Shown here: one piece after another, positions 50,569 through 58,617 of the stretch
Position numbering within the stretch: the first letter of the stretch is position 1
Layout: each line of letters opens with the position of its first letter
Assembly: GCF_002072955.1 (NCBI RefSeq)
Contig: NZ_LPUF01000001.1
Coordinates: forward strand, 2,440,896-2,504,895
Reading direction: 5' to 3'
DNA length: 64,000 bases
DNA from: Methyloprofundus sedimenti
Lineage (GTDB): Bacteria; Pseudomonadota; Gammaproteobacteria; Methylococcales; Methylomonadaceae
Notes under the pieces: generated by a model
Told to the model about the DNA's origin: nothing
Seen by the model: the letters and a program-made list of their open reading frames with translations, nothing else
Database searches by the model: none
Position numbers and translations under genes: made by a program

Positions 50569-51309
50569 AAATTAGCCTTACAGTTTTTACAAAAAAATAC
50601 TAAGTTGTGCTTGGTTGCACCTAACATTCAACCTGGAAACCGCCGTTGAGCACGGATTTTCCACAAAACCGTGCAGCGGAGTATAGTCATCACCCAACAG
50701 GAGACAAACATGTACGATCATTATATTTTAAATTCGGTCACTTAGCGTTTTTTATAGCGATCAACTGCGATTTCCAGGCTAAATTAACCAACCTGGATTC
50801 ATATTCTAAGTGTAGTAAACCACTGACTTATTTTCTGCACAGCAAACTACGTATAAAAACAACGTAGCGGGTTGAATGCCAGTTTATAAAAACTTAGAAT
50901 AGCATCACATTTGAATTCAATACCAGAATCTAATTTTACGCTGCCCCCAGTTATTCCTGAGCATTAGCAATGCGAGATAACCTGCGGTTATGCACCTTGT
51001 TACTCCACACAGCACCATACTGCGACGACCAGAGCGTACCTTTTAGTCTCTGACCGCAAGCCTTGATCGCGAACGGTGAGGCAGCTTTAACAAGGCCGCC
51101 GTGGCGTTGGCCAACAAGAGTGAACAACAGTTGCTCATCCTTATCGCTTATATCAAGTAGGTCGGGTAGTTAAATGTGGTATGGTTGTTGAAAGATGGCG
51201 TTGTTGAAAGACGGTTTCTACGTCTGGGTAAAAAGAGCGATGGGATGCTGAAAGTGAGCAGCGGATTAAGCCGGAGAATTTGTAATTTAATTTATATTGG
51301 AAGTGTATC
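50569..51309. other. Gene-poor stretch with IS and gene remnants
   Basis: No intact gene. At 50710 a tiny frame of 11 codons follows an AGGAG site, which looks like the start of a lost gene. At about 50970-51165 there is a decayed IS110/IS1111 C-terminus. At 51183-51212 the motif TTGTTGAAAGA(T/C)GG is directly repeated. The right end holds the ribosome binding site of the interrupted gene at 51310. Confidence 0.45.
50970..51168 (+). pseudogene. Degenerate IS110/IS1111 transposase 3' remnant
   Basis: In shifting plus-strand frames the translation contains RLCTLLLHTA and then FNKAAVALANKSEQQLLILI. These match the conserved C-terminal blocks of IS1111-type transposases (RYLRTLLIHGAR and AAVALANKNARI) as I know them. 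Stop codons and frameshifts lie between them. It is a dead fragment of an older insertion. Confidence 0.45.
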
Positions 51310-51480
51310 ATGAAGCATAATCGCGTACAGCGTTCTCGATTCGGCAGAATTATGGGTATTTTCTTAATGGTTTCAGCGACCAGCGTAGTTGCGGAAACCC
51401 GACAGGAAATGAATTCCTGGACCTTCCATCATGAATGGGACAAGTTGAATAACGTCAAATATACGCTGGCGCGTTATCGG
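51310..51480 (+). pseudogene. VasI-like periplasmic protein, 5' part (split by group II intron)
   Basis: The first 57 codons of an exported protein, with a signal peptide at about 13-29 (MGIFLMVSATSVVAE) and then the conserved-looking NSWTFHHEWDKLNNVKYTLARYR. A GGAAG ribosome binding site precedes the ATG. At 51481 the frame runs into an antisense group II intron. The rest of the gene resumes at 53518. The open frame to 51630 is intron sequence after codon 57. Confidence 0.7.
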
Positions 51481-53517
51481 GTCAGAGGGAGCCGCAGCTC
51501 CCGTCTGCCCACAGAACCGTGCGTACGGGTCCGTACACGGCTCCTCACGCAAGACGTATCCATTGAGAAACTTCAAACCAATGCTCTAACTTTCGGTCGG
51601 ATCGTATTTCCTGCCCTTTCAGATTTATAAACCAACTGTTCGGATAAGCCCTCGTCACTGCTCGCGCATTGGAGAGTTGCCACCGTTTGTTGTTTGAAAA
51701 GACGGCTTTTGATGCTTGTTTTCGTGGTACGCCCCGTTTGACCAGTTTTCGATATAGATGCTGTTTTCTCTTTTGTTGATCGACTATTCGTGATCGTAGT
51801 CGTCGCCTGATATGGGCTTCGATTTTATTCAATTGTGAGGGGTAGTAAGTCAAACTGTAGTAATTTGACCAGCCCACATACCATTGATTGATCTCGTCCA
51901 GTGATGTATCCAGAGTCTGATGTGTACCTCGCGGTGTCAGTGCTTCGATTTTACTCATGGCTGTTTGCAGGGCTTTATGCGCAATGGCAATTGTCCCCTT
52001 AACCACGGTAAAACCTAAAAACTTTACCGCATCGGATTTAGCCACCTGGCTTTTCTCCTGATTCACTTTCAGTTTCAGCTTCTTTTCGATGAATTGGCTG
52101 ACTTTTTCCATCACTCGATCTGCCGCTTTTTGCGATTTTACGAAGATATTACAGTCGTCCGCGTACCTGCAAAATTCCAGTCCACGTTTTTCCAATTCCT
52201 GATCCAGTTCATCCAGAACGATATTGCTCAGCAAGGGACTGAGTGAGCCCCCTTGCATTGCGCCTTCCTTGCTGGGGTTGACGATGCCATTGATCATGAC
52301 GCCGCTACGCAACATGTTTCCGACTAGGCGAAGTATCCGTTTGTCGGATATTTTCTCGCCCATTCGGGCTATCAGCCTGTCGTGATGGATTCTATCAAAA
52401 AACTTGGATAGATCTATATCCACCACGTAGGGCTTGCCACTGTTCACTATCTGTTGTGCCGCTTGTACCGCTTCGTGCTGGCTTCGCCCTGGGCGAAATC
52501 CATAGCTGTGCGGTGAAAAATGCGGATCAAAGACCGGTTCCAGCAGTAGCTTTAATATTGTTTGTACCACTCGATCCCGTACCGTCGGTATGCCGAGTAG
52601 TCGTACACCTTTGCCTCCCGGCTTGGCTATTTCTACTCGACGGACTGGCGAGGGTTGATAAGTCCAGTTTGCGAGTTCCTCTTGCAACTGACTTAGCTCT
52701 TCGTCTAAACGAGTTTCAAAGTCTGCAATGGTTATTCCGTCTATGCCGGGTTTACCTTTGTTTTTCTTTACCTGTTTAAAAGCGACGCCCAAGTATAAGG
52801 TTGAGCATAACTGGTCGAAAAGTCTGGGTTCCTCTATTAATAGGTCGTGTTCGTTCATTTCACTTTTTTTTCTTTCTTTTGCAATGGGCTTTCTTCAATC
52901 TCGCACAACCGATTCGTTCACTGTTTACGACGCGAATAGAGGGTTGTTCCTGTTAGGCTGATCTCAGTCCATCAGTTTATAATCAACGGCCATGGCCGCT
53001 TACGTGTTCCGCCCTTCACCTCCAACGTCCTGTTGCTGATTTGATGTTTTACCCTCCTTCATGTCACCATGAATTCATCGGCACCAAACTTTACGATTAC
53101 TATGGCTTCATCTGAAAACCCTCGGTTCATAACGTCTACATTACTGTAGCGCTTAGGGCTTAAGGAGTCGCAGTTACTCCGACCCAAAGCCGACGGCTCT
53201 TCACTGGGTAAGATAGTCAACTATCTCTCGATCTACCTACCTTCAATACAACAACACGTTACGGTGAGAATATTGGACTTCGGTGGTCGCGGGCACCTTA
53301 TCCCCTTGTTGCCGCCTTACGAAGGTTCACTTTCGTTTAGGTGATCGATTTGGCTAGAGCTTCCTTCAGATTCCGCATTGGCTCCCAATAACCGTGTTTC
53401 CCTGTTGGGTAGCTACCGGGAGTTTCTTTGGACACCCTTGCTTTCGCCTACTTTTTCCCTTCTCACAGGGCAAAGGCCGGATTTCCACCAGCTAGCTGAC
53501 TATCATGCCAGTCACAC
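51481..53517 (-). mobile_element. Group II intron with reverse transcriptase
   Basis: A 2037-base retroelement on the minus strand. The 5' end GTGTGAC at 53517 fits the GUGYG rule. The 3' end has domain V at 51514-51543 (GAGCCGTGTACGG...CCGTACGCACGGTTC), then a GGGAGC/GCTCCC domain VI and a final AC at 51481. About 650 bases of structured 5' RNA precede the RT gene. It is antisense to the gene it interrupts, so splicing cannot restore that gene. Confidence 0.88.
51545..52858 (-). CDS. ltrA: Group II intron reverse transcriptase/maturase
   Basis: A 437-residue RT/maturase. It has RT-0/1 regions (GKPGIDGITIADFE), the RT-3 VVDIDLSKFFDRIHHDRL, the catalytic CRYADDCNIFVKS (YADD), LKVNQEKSQV, and a thumb plus maturase X domain ending RSDRKLEHWFEVSQWIRLA. 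There is no HNH endonuclease domain. The stop codon lies two bases from domain V, so the gene occupies domain IV. Confidence 0.95.
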   Translation of the reverse strand: MNEHDLLIEEPRLFDQLCSTLYLGVAFKQVKKNKGKPGIDGITIADFETRLDEELSQLQEELANWTYQPSPVRRVEIAKPGGKGVRLLGIPTVRDRVVQTILKLLLEPVFDPHFSPHSYGFRPGRSQHEAVQAAQQIVNSGKPYVVDIDLSKFFDRIHHDRLIARMGEKISDKRILRLVGNMLRSGVMINGIVNPSKEGAMQGGSLSPLLSNIVLDELDQELEKRGLEFCRYADDCNIFVKSQKAADRVMEKVSQFIEKKLKLKVNQEKSQVAKSDAVKFLGFTVVKGTIAIAHKALQTAMSKIEALTPRGTHQTLDTSLDEINQWYVGWSNYYSLTYYPSQLNKIEAHIRRRLRSRIVDQQKRKQHLYRKLVKRGVPRKQASKAVFSNNKRWQLSNARAVTRAYPNSWFINLKGQEIRSDRKLEHWFEVSQWIRLA

Positions 53518-54005
53518 CGCCTTTACCACAGCGTGGCTTGTATGACAGGCTCAGGATGGCGATTGTGTGTAAAGAGAATAAGTTGCAGTTTGCGTTGGAT
53601 GCCAACAGCTTGCTGGCTTCGAAAGACAGGGATTTTGAATTTGAATATCAAATCGATAAAAGGACACCCGTCACGATTACGATGCGAGGGGATAGTGATA
53701 AGCGACATGGTTATACTGATGAGAATGTCGATAAAATCGTTCAGGATATGCTGAATGGCCAGACAATGTTTATCCGCGCTCATACCATGATTAGAACGGT
53801 ATTGACCAGTCTGATATCCCTAGAGGGTGCCGAACAACCGATTCAACAGGTATTGCTAGACTGTGGTGTTACGTTATCGGGTGAATACGCTGAGCAACCG
53901 GCTTATAGTCTGGCCGATTTTGAAAATGATTTCAATTCGTTTTCATCGGAACAACAGCGCCAGCTATTGGAACAGATCAAAGTGATTATCGATAATATGC
54001 GCTGA
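53518..54005 (+). pseudogene. VasI-like periplasmic protein, 3' part
   Basis: The C-terminal part of the interrupted gene: RGLYDRLRMAIVCKENKLQFALD, then a strand-rich domain with FEYQIDKRTPVTITMRGDS, DKIVQDMLNGQTMFIRAHT and a final Ser/Glu-rich helix. The pattern of a Cys-containing start, strands, and a late DCGV-type Cys recalls VasI/T6SS-associated periplasmic proteins, but the match is by eye. Joined at my intron boundaries, the two parts are one base out of frame. An open frame from 53505 starts inside the intron and is not native. Confidence 0.6.
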
Positions 54006-54065
54006 TGATTAGGCTAGTTCCCGTCTAAAAAGAAGGAAAGCTTAGAGGGGGTCATTCTATCCGTT

Positions 54066-54638
54066 TCACTTTTGGATTCTCAATTCAAGATCTGAACCAC
54101 TGCTTTCTTTATGCTTATTATTTCCACCAAGATGCTCATAGAATATTGCACTCAATTGGTCATGAACCCCCCATCCCGTATCAGCCGTATCATTTACTAT
54201 TCCTAAACAACGGTGGTTGAACATATCTTCTAACTTAGCACTAATAATTAATTTTACTGCCTTGTCATACATGCTTTCCATACTTAGATAAAATGGTTCA
54301 TCGATATCACCATAGCAGTTTGTAAATTTCACACCCATTTCGACATAAAAAACCATTAACTCAGCAAGTTGTATTTTATCTTGGGATAGTTTTTTAAATT
54401 CAGTTATGCTCTTCCTTGCAACTGATAACCTTGCTTTGCCAAACCCTCTTTTTGGAAAAAATTCATTTTCAACTATATCTTTATGCTTATTTAAAATGGA
54501 TGAATTACTTTCAATATCATATTTTAAAATATAGTAATCTTTAACAAAGCTATTCTTTTTAAAAAGCTCAACAATTTCCTTGATCAGTTCTTCTTTTGAC
54601 GAATCCTTAAGATTTCTTTTTAAGTCATTTACTTTCAT
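54066..54638 (-). CDS. DUF6155 family protein (cassette-borne)
   Basis: A 190-residue soluble protein. The start KVNDLKRNLKDSSKEELIKEIVELFKKNSFVKDYY is the DUF6155 N-terminus as I know it; the role is unknown. I use ATG 54638, because the longer frame from 54701 runs through an attC-like site. It lies directly after that site (54657-54771) in cassette orientation. No attC follows its stop, since the interrupted VasI-like gene begins about 60 bases away, so the cassette's 3' end seems lost. Confidence 0.72.
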   Translation of the reverse strand: MKVNDLKRNLKDSSKEELIKEIVELFKKNSFVKDYYILKYDIESNSSILNKHKDIVENEFFPKRGFGKARLSVARKSITEFKKLSQDKIQLAELMVFYVEMGVKFTNCYGDIDEPFYLSMESMYDKAVKLIISAKLEDMFNHRCLGIVNDTADTGWGVHDQLSAIFYEHLGGNNKHKESSGSDLELRIQK

Positions 54639-54656
54639 AGCGAGGTAATTTTTTAA

Positions 54657-54771
54657 GCATAACGCCAAATTCAGTGGCTGCTGGCAGATATAAGATAACA
54701 CACTGAACTTTGATAAAAAGTGACCGCTGGAAAAACTGCGCTGCTAGCGGTCAACTGGAATTTTTTGTTAG
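54657..54771 (-). repeat. attC-like integron recombination site 1
   Basis: On the minus strand it starts CTAACAAAAAATTCCAG and ends CTGAATTTGGCGTTATGC. The outer arms CTAAC...GCGTTA and the inner AAATTCCAG/CTGAATTT can pair. There is an internal TGACCGCT/AGCGGTCA stem. This is the layout of an attC site with R''-L''-L'-R' boxes. It separates two minus-strand genes, as in a cassette array. The final GTTATGC departs from GTTRRRY in one base. Confidence 0.65.
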
Positions 54772-54794
54772 TTTTTGTTTTATTAAACGAAACC

Positions 54795-55262
54795 TTATGC
54801 TTCATTATTGTTTATAAAACGCTCTTCTATAGCTTTTTCATCCGTGTCCCTATCTTCAGAAGTAAACAGGTCTACCTTGAGCCTTTTAGTTGATGAACTA
54901 CCTTGGAAGCCTTCTATTAATTTTCGAATTTTTTCTATTTCTTTATATAATTTATAGGAAGGTTCACCACCTAATTCAGTTATTCCTTCGTATTCCCCCA
55001 AATCTATAACTGATGTTGATAAATATTGATACCCTTCAGTGTCAAAATATTCAATTCGAATTTCGAAACTTATCTCAAATATCTTGTCTTTTAGTTCAGA
55101 ACTTAAATCTAAAAAGCTGAGTATAAAACTAGTTCTTTTCTCCTTTGGGGCAAGCGATGATATACCTGTTTTGAGCATATTTAGCTTAACAAATTTATTA
55201 ACTATACCCTGTTCAGTAAGCTTTAATTCCTCACCATTTTTTCCAGAAAAAATAAATTTAAT
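54795..55262 (-). pseudogene. Cassette membrane protein, 3' part (split by ISL3)
   Basis: The C-terminal 155 residues of the gene that begins at 57086. Directly after the ISL3 duplication the frame reads IKFIFSGKNGEELKLTEQG, continues in the same frame to a beta-rich domain (EISFEIRIEYFDTEGYQYLSTSVID), and ends with a charged tail. An internal ATG at 55178 gives an open frame of 127 codons, but that is not the native start. The function is unknown. Confidence 0.85.
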
Positions 55263-55270
55263 ATTTTTCG

Positions 55271-56672
55271 GGCTCTTCCCGACTTCGCGGGGTAGTCACT
55301 ATATGTAGTATATTGCTATTTGATTATTTAGGTGCAGGCTGGGTATGATAGCCATCTTTTTAGACGGCAAACTTTAAATAAATGAACCCGATATTGTTAC
55401 AAATTCCTTTGGATTTACCCGATGTGCAAATAGAGGCATTTGATACTGAGTCTAAAAAAGGAATTATTATTAAAGTCCAAAGTACATGCAAAGGCACAAC
55501 TTGTCGGCAATGCCATCAGCCTATCGATAAGTTTTATGGCTATGGCAAAGAAATTACGTTACGCCATTTACCGATCTTTGAACAGTCCGTCTGGATTAAG
55601 ATCAAACCGAAGCGTTACCAATGCCCTTATTGTGATCAAGGCCCGACAACCACTCAGCGCTGTAGTTGGTATGATCAAAAAAGCCCACATACTAAAGCCT
55701 ATGAACAGTGGATATTGCGCGACCTAATCAATAGCACAATAACCGACATCAGTATCAAACGTGGCATTAATGAAGCGGCTGTTGAAGGCATTATTAATCG
55801 TTATATTCGTCAAGAAGTGGATTGGGAGACAATAAAAAGCCTGCCATTACTTGGACTTGATGAGATTGCGTTAAAAAAAGGACATAAAGATTTTGTTGTT
55901 ATCATTTCAGGGATCAATGAAGGCGGAGAAAAATGCATTTTGGCCGTATTGCCAAATCGCAAAAAGGAAACAGTAAAAATATTTCTACAAAGCATTCCCG
56001 TGGAAATTAAAAGAACAATACAACGTGCCTGCGTTGATATGTATGACGGCTACAGTAATGCAGTGTATGAGGAACTTCATGGCGTTGAGGTTGTGGTTGA
56101 TCGATTCCATGTGACCAAAAGCTATCGAGCCTGTGCAGACAACGCAAGAATAAAAGAGATGAAAACACTGAAAAAGACGCTTTCTAGTGAGGATTATGCC
56201 CAACTGAAAGGCGTGATGTGGTTATTCCGAAAATCACTCTGGGACTTGAATGAAGAGCAACAAATTAAATTAATACAGCTCTTTAATTATGCGCCAGAGC
56301 TTAAGCAAATTTATATTTATCGGGAAGCATTGACGGGTATTTTTAACCGACCTTTAAGTAAAAGTCAGGCAGAAGCTGAGCTAAATTCATGGGTCGAGCA
56401 GGTTAGAAATCTGAAGTTGGACTGTTTCAACTCATTTATAGTGACCTTACAAAACTGGCAGCATGAAATCACTAATTATTTTCTTCGCCGTGAAACCAGT
56501 GGTTTTGTAGAGGGACTGAATAACAAAATTAAGGTGATCAAAAGACGTTGCTATGGCATTTATGATATAGGGCGTTTATTTCAGCATATTTGGCTTGATG
56601 TCGAAGGCCGACGTTTATTCGGATATGCTTAACACTATATGTTGTGGTCACCCCGCGAAATCGGGAAGAGCC
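55271..56672 (+). mobile_element. ISL3-family insertion sequence
   Basis: A 1402-bp element with about 25-bp inverted repeats starting GGCTCTTCCCGA at both ends (55271 and complement of 56672; about 22 of 25 match). The 8-bp target duplication is ATTTTTCG at 55263-55270 and 56673-56680. It lies inside a minus-strand cassette gene, whose two parts rejoin in frame when the element is removed. Confidence 0.95.
55382..56632 (+). CDS. ISL3-family transposase
   Basis: A 416-residue transposase with the ISL3 N-terminal zinc-binding region (CRQCHQPIDKFYGYG and CPYCDQGPTTTQRC). The catalytic domain contains LGLDEIALKKGHKDFVV (first Asp), VDMYDGYSNAV and VVDRFHVTKSYR. The C-terminal SGFVEGLNNKIKVIKRRCYGI carries the Glu. 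It looks intact. Confidence 0.96.
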   Translation: MNPILLQIPLDLPDVQIEAFDTESKKGIIIKVQSTCKGTTCRQCHQPIDKFYGYGKEITLRHLPIFEQSVWIKIKPKRYQCPYCDQGPTTTQRCSWYDQKSPHTKAYEQWILRDLINSTITDISIKRGINEAAVEGIINRYIRQEVDWETIKSLPLLGLDEIALKKGHKDFVVIISGINEGGEKCILAVLPNRKKETVKIFLQSIPVEIKRTIQRACVDMYDGYSNAVYEELHGVEVVVDRFHVTKSYRACADNARIKEMKTLKKTLSSEDYAQLKGVMWLFRKSLWDLNEEQQIKLIQLFNYAPELKQIYIYREALTGIFNRPLSKSQAEAELNSWVEQVRNLKLDCFNSFIVTLQNWQHEITNYFLRRETSGFVEGLNNKIKVIKRRCYGIYDIGRLFQHIWLDVEGRRLFGYA

Positions 56673-57086
56673 ATTTTTCGCTGTTCCAGAACCAGTATTT
56701 TCCAAATGTAAATCCATAAACTGCATTGATGCTATATTTGATTGCAAATATATCTCTAAATTTGGTCTGATGGAAGCCCTGCGTATTTCAGTTATTTGTT
56801 CTTTTGTAGCATTAACCAATCCTTTCTGTTGCTCCACCGAATTTTTAAGTTCTTTTGCCTGTAACTCAAGAGCTTCTGTACTTTGCTGAAGTTCTTTACC
56901 TTGTTGTAGGAAACCTAAAATTAGCCAAAAGATGGCTAATGGACCAAAGACGCCAGCTAAAAAATCACCAAGCTCATTTAATGGTAATGTTCTCAATTTA
57001 TCCAGTTGAGGACTAATTAAGCAATAAATAAATACCGAGTAAAGTATTGTGACCAAAACCCCAATAACTGTTAATAATCTAGCCAT
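56673..57086 (-). pseudogene. Cassette membrane protein with coiled coil, 5' part (split by ISL3)
   Basis: The first 138 codons: TM1 at about 5-27, TM2 at about 40-62 (LAGVFGPLAIFWLILGFL), then a Gln/Glu/Lys coiled coil (about 63-100) and the start of a beta domain (IRPNLEIYLQSNIASMQFMDLHLENTGSGTAKN). Together with 54795-55262 it forms a 293-residue protein. Similar two-helix plus coiled-coil proteins occur as hypothetical proteins, and I can assign no function. The present frame continues into ISL3 to 56538. Confidence 0.85.
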
Positions 57087-57131
57087 GAACCTTTATCCTA
57101 TCCATTAAATTAGGGTAACGCTATTGAAAAA

Positions 57132-57222
57132 GCTAACGCCAGCCATAACCAGAGGCAAAAAGCTGCAGAGTGAGGAACGAGCGGCGCAGCTTTTTGACGT
57201 CCGAGTTTATGGCATTGTTAGA
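57132..57222 (-). repeat. attC-like integron recombination site 2
   Basis: On the minus strand the site runs CTAACAATGCCATAA ... TTATGGCTGGCGTTAGC. The outer arms pair, and an inner perfect 11-bp stem, GCAGCTTTTTG with CAAAAAGCTGC, is at 57156-57166 and 57186-57196. The CTAACAATGC and GGCGTTAG boxes are typical of chromosomal-integron attC sites. It bounds the start of the cassette gene at 57086. No integrase gene is in the window. Confidence 0.72.
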
Positions 57223-57340
57223 AATAACTGGGGTCAGGTATAAATAACTGTAAATAACTGGGGTCTAAATAACTGGGGTCAGGTACACATTAATCCACCC
57301 CAGTTATTCACCTTCAGAATACGAGCTTGCCAAAATATCA
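57223..57340. repeat. AAATAACTGGGGTC short repeats
   Basis: The unit AAATAACTGGGGTC(AGGTA) occurs three times between 57222 and 57290, with a partial copy (TAAATAACTG) between. An inverted copy, CCCCAGTTATT, lies near 57299-57309, so a hairpin can form. Such GGGGTCAGGT-ending repeats are often seen near REP-associated (RAYT) elements, but no such gene is present here. Confidence 0.55.
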
Positions 57341-57361
57341 GAAACTGTTATTGAGTAAACT

Positions 57362-57712
57362 TCACTTCATCATTGATTTAAGGCAATTTGACCATATTTT
57401 CATACGGTTAAAAAAACATTTTACAATGTTGCCGTTGCCGTGTTTGAATTGTTTTTTAAGTGCTTTTTTCACTTCCCAGGTACCTTTATAGCCTAATGGA
57501 AATACCACTAAGTCACCCGCTTTGAAAGTAGTTGAAGGGCCGCCATCTGCAGGTGTCATTTCACATTCACCTTCTAAAATAAGTGCAGTTTCTGTGGTAA
57601 CGAATTCCCATGGGAATGTAGATACTTCTTTTTCCCAGGTTGGCCAGTTAGCAACGCCCAGTTCTTTTAAAAGTGCTTCGCTTGGGTTGCTATCAACTGT
57701 AATTTCTTTCAT
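57362..57712 (-). CDS. Cupin-domain protein (DUF861-like)
   Basis: A 116-residue single-cupin protein: FVTTETALILEGECEMTPADG, KAGDLVVFPLGYKGTWEVKKALKKQ. The start ATG 57712 has AGGAA before it; a longer frame from 57808 adds a basic, non-conserved tail. The last 20 residues (NGNIVKCFFNRMKIWSNCLKSMMK) go beyond the usual family end, so the 3' end may have been replaced by a rearrangement near the attC site. The role is unknown. Confidence 0.75.
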   Translation of the reverse strand: MKEITVDSNPSEALLKELGVANWPTWEKEVSTFPWEFVTTETALILEGECEMTPADGGPSTTFKAGDLVVFPLGYKGTWEVKKALKKQFKHGNGNIVKCFFNRMKIWSNCLKSMMK

Positions 57713-57808
57713 GTTATTCCTATAGTTAGATTTATGCCCAGAATCAGAATGACTTGGGATGTGCTTTAGTATGTTGTTCTCCCCCCTTTTTTGCCTGGAA
57801 GAATCCAT

Positions 57809-58474
57809 TCTTTTTCAATAATCTCATCGTTAAATAATGCATATCTAAGCGCTCCAGTTAACCGCTGGAAGCACCGCTCGTTTTTTAACGGCCATATTTT
57901 TTATCAAGGTTCATATTATCTCTTACTGCCTCATCTGAGCTTGTCGTTCCTTGTAAAAGTAGTCTCTCGACAGACCCGCAATGGGTCGTCATCTGCCAAT
58001 CACTATCCTGTTTACGGTCGATTGCTCTTTGAGGAATACCGGCCATTAGTTTTATCAAGCCCGGCAGTATCTGTATGACAAAATTGTGACTAAAACATTA
58101 AACACTTAATTTAAGGTCTAAAGGCCGTAACATCTTTTCTTTTGCTAATTATCCAGCCTTTGTACACAGAGCATATAATGCTGTGAGTCTAAACCAGCAA
58201 TGATGCAATCCTTATAATCTTTATACAAATCATCATAAGTAGCACTTTCTTTTAGATAGCCTCTTGTACCACGCCCAGAAATCAAAACGGCTATTGCTAC
58301 TAATATGAGATTGTTCTTTGTGCTTTTATCTCACAAGTGGAATGGCAGCATTTGCCGATGGTTTAAAAGTAACTTTAAACACACTGCCCCAAAGCTGTTT
58401 TTAGCCACAGCGTTTTTCAAGCGTATTTTTATTTTTGAACTTTCAGAAATTACCATCTAAAACAAGAGTTTAGA
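57809..58474. other. Gene-free stretch before tRNA-Val
   Basis: No credible gene. Frames are short and shifting. The right end contains an 11-bp inverted repeat at 58451-58479 that overlaps the tRNA 3' end. No IS ends, CRISPR units or attC sites were seen here. Confidence 0.4.
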
Positions 58475-58479
58475 TGGTA
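58451..58479 (-). terminator. Hairpin overlapping the 3' end of tRNA-Val
   Basis: An 11-bp stem, TACCATCTAAA with TTTAGATGGTA, has a 7-base loop. On the minus strand its first arm includes the encoded CCA of the tRNA. The T-run after it is weak. It may end the tRNA transcript. Confidence 0.45.
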
Positions 58480-58551
58480 GGCACGAGTGAATTCGAATCA
58501 CCGACCCCCACCATGTCAAGGTGGTGCTCTAACCAACTGAGCTACGCGCCT
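58475..58551 (-). tRNA. tRNA-Val(GAC)
   Basis: A 77-nt tRNA. The acceptor arm AGGCGCG/CGTGCCT includes one G-T pair. The D arm is TAGCTCAGTTGGTTAGAGCA. The anticodon stem-loop CCACC-TTGACAT-GGTGG gives anticodon GAC. The T arm is GGTCGGTGATTCGAATTCACT-like, with TTCGAAT. The 3' CCA is encoded. It is a single tRNA gene upstream (on the plus strand, to the left) of uvrB. Confidence 0.93.
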
Positions 58552-58617
58552 AAAGAATCTTAAACAAGATATGTTTAAGAGCAGCTATTATATCCGAGCG
58601 GGCTTATTTTGCAATAG

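Noticed and set aside
50646..50867. Plus-strand 73-codon frame after the methyltransferase
   Set aside because: No ribosome binding site for its start, low-complexity translation and no neighbour support.
53505..53517. ATG at 53505 as the start of a complete small gene
   Set aside because: These codons lie inside the group II intron 5' end; the true frame is the 3' part of the interrupted gene.
56538..56672. C-terminal part of the 182-codon frame at 57086
   Set aside because: This stretch is the ISL3 right end read backwards (after TAKNG); it is not native sequence of the cassette gene.
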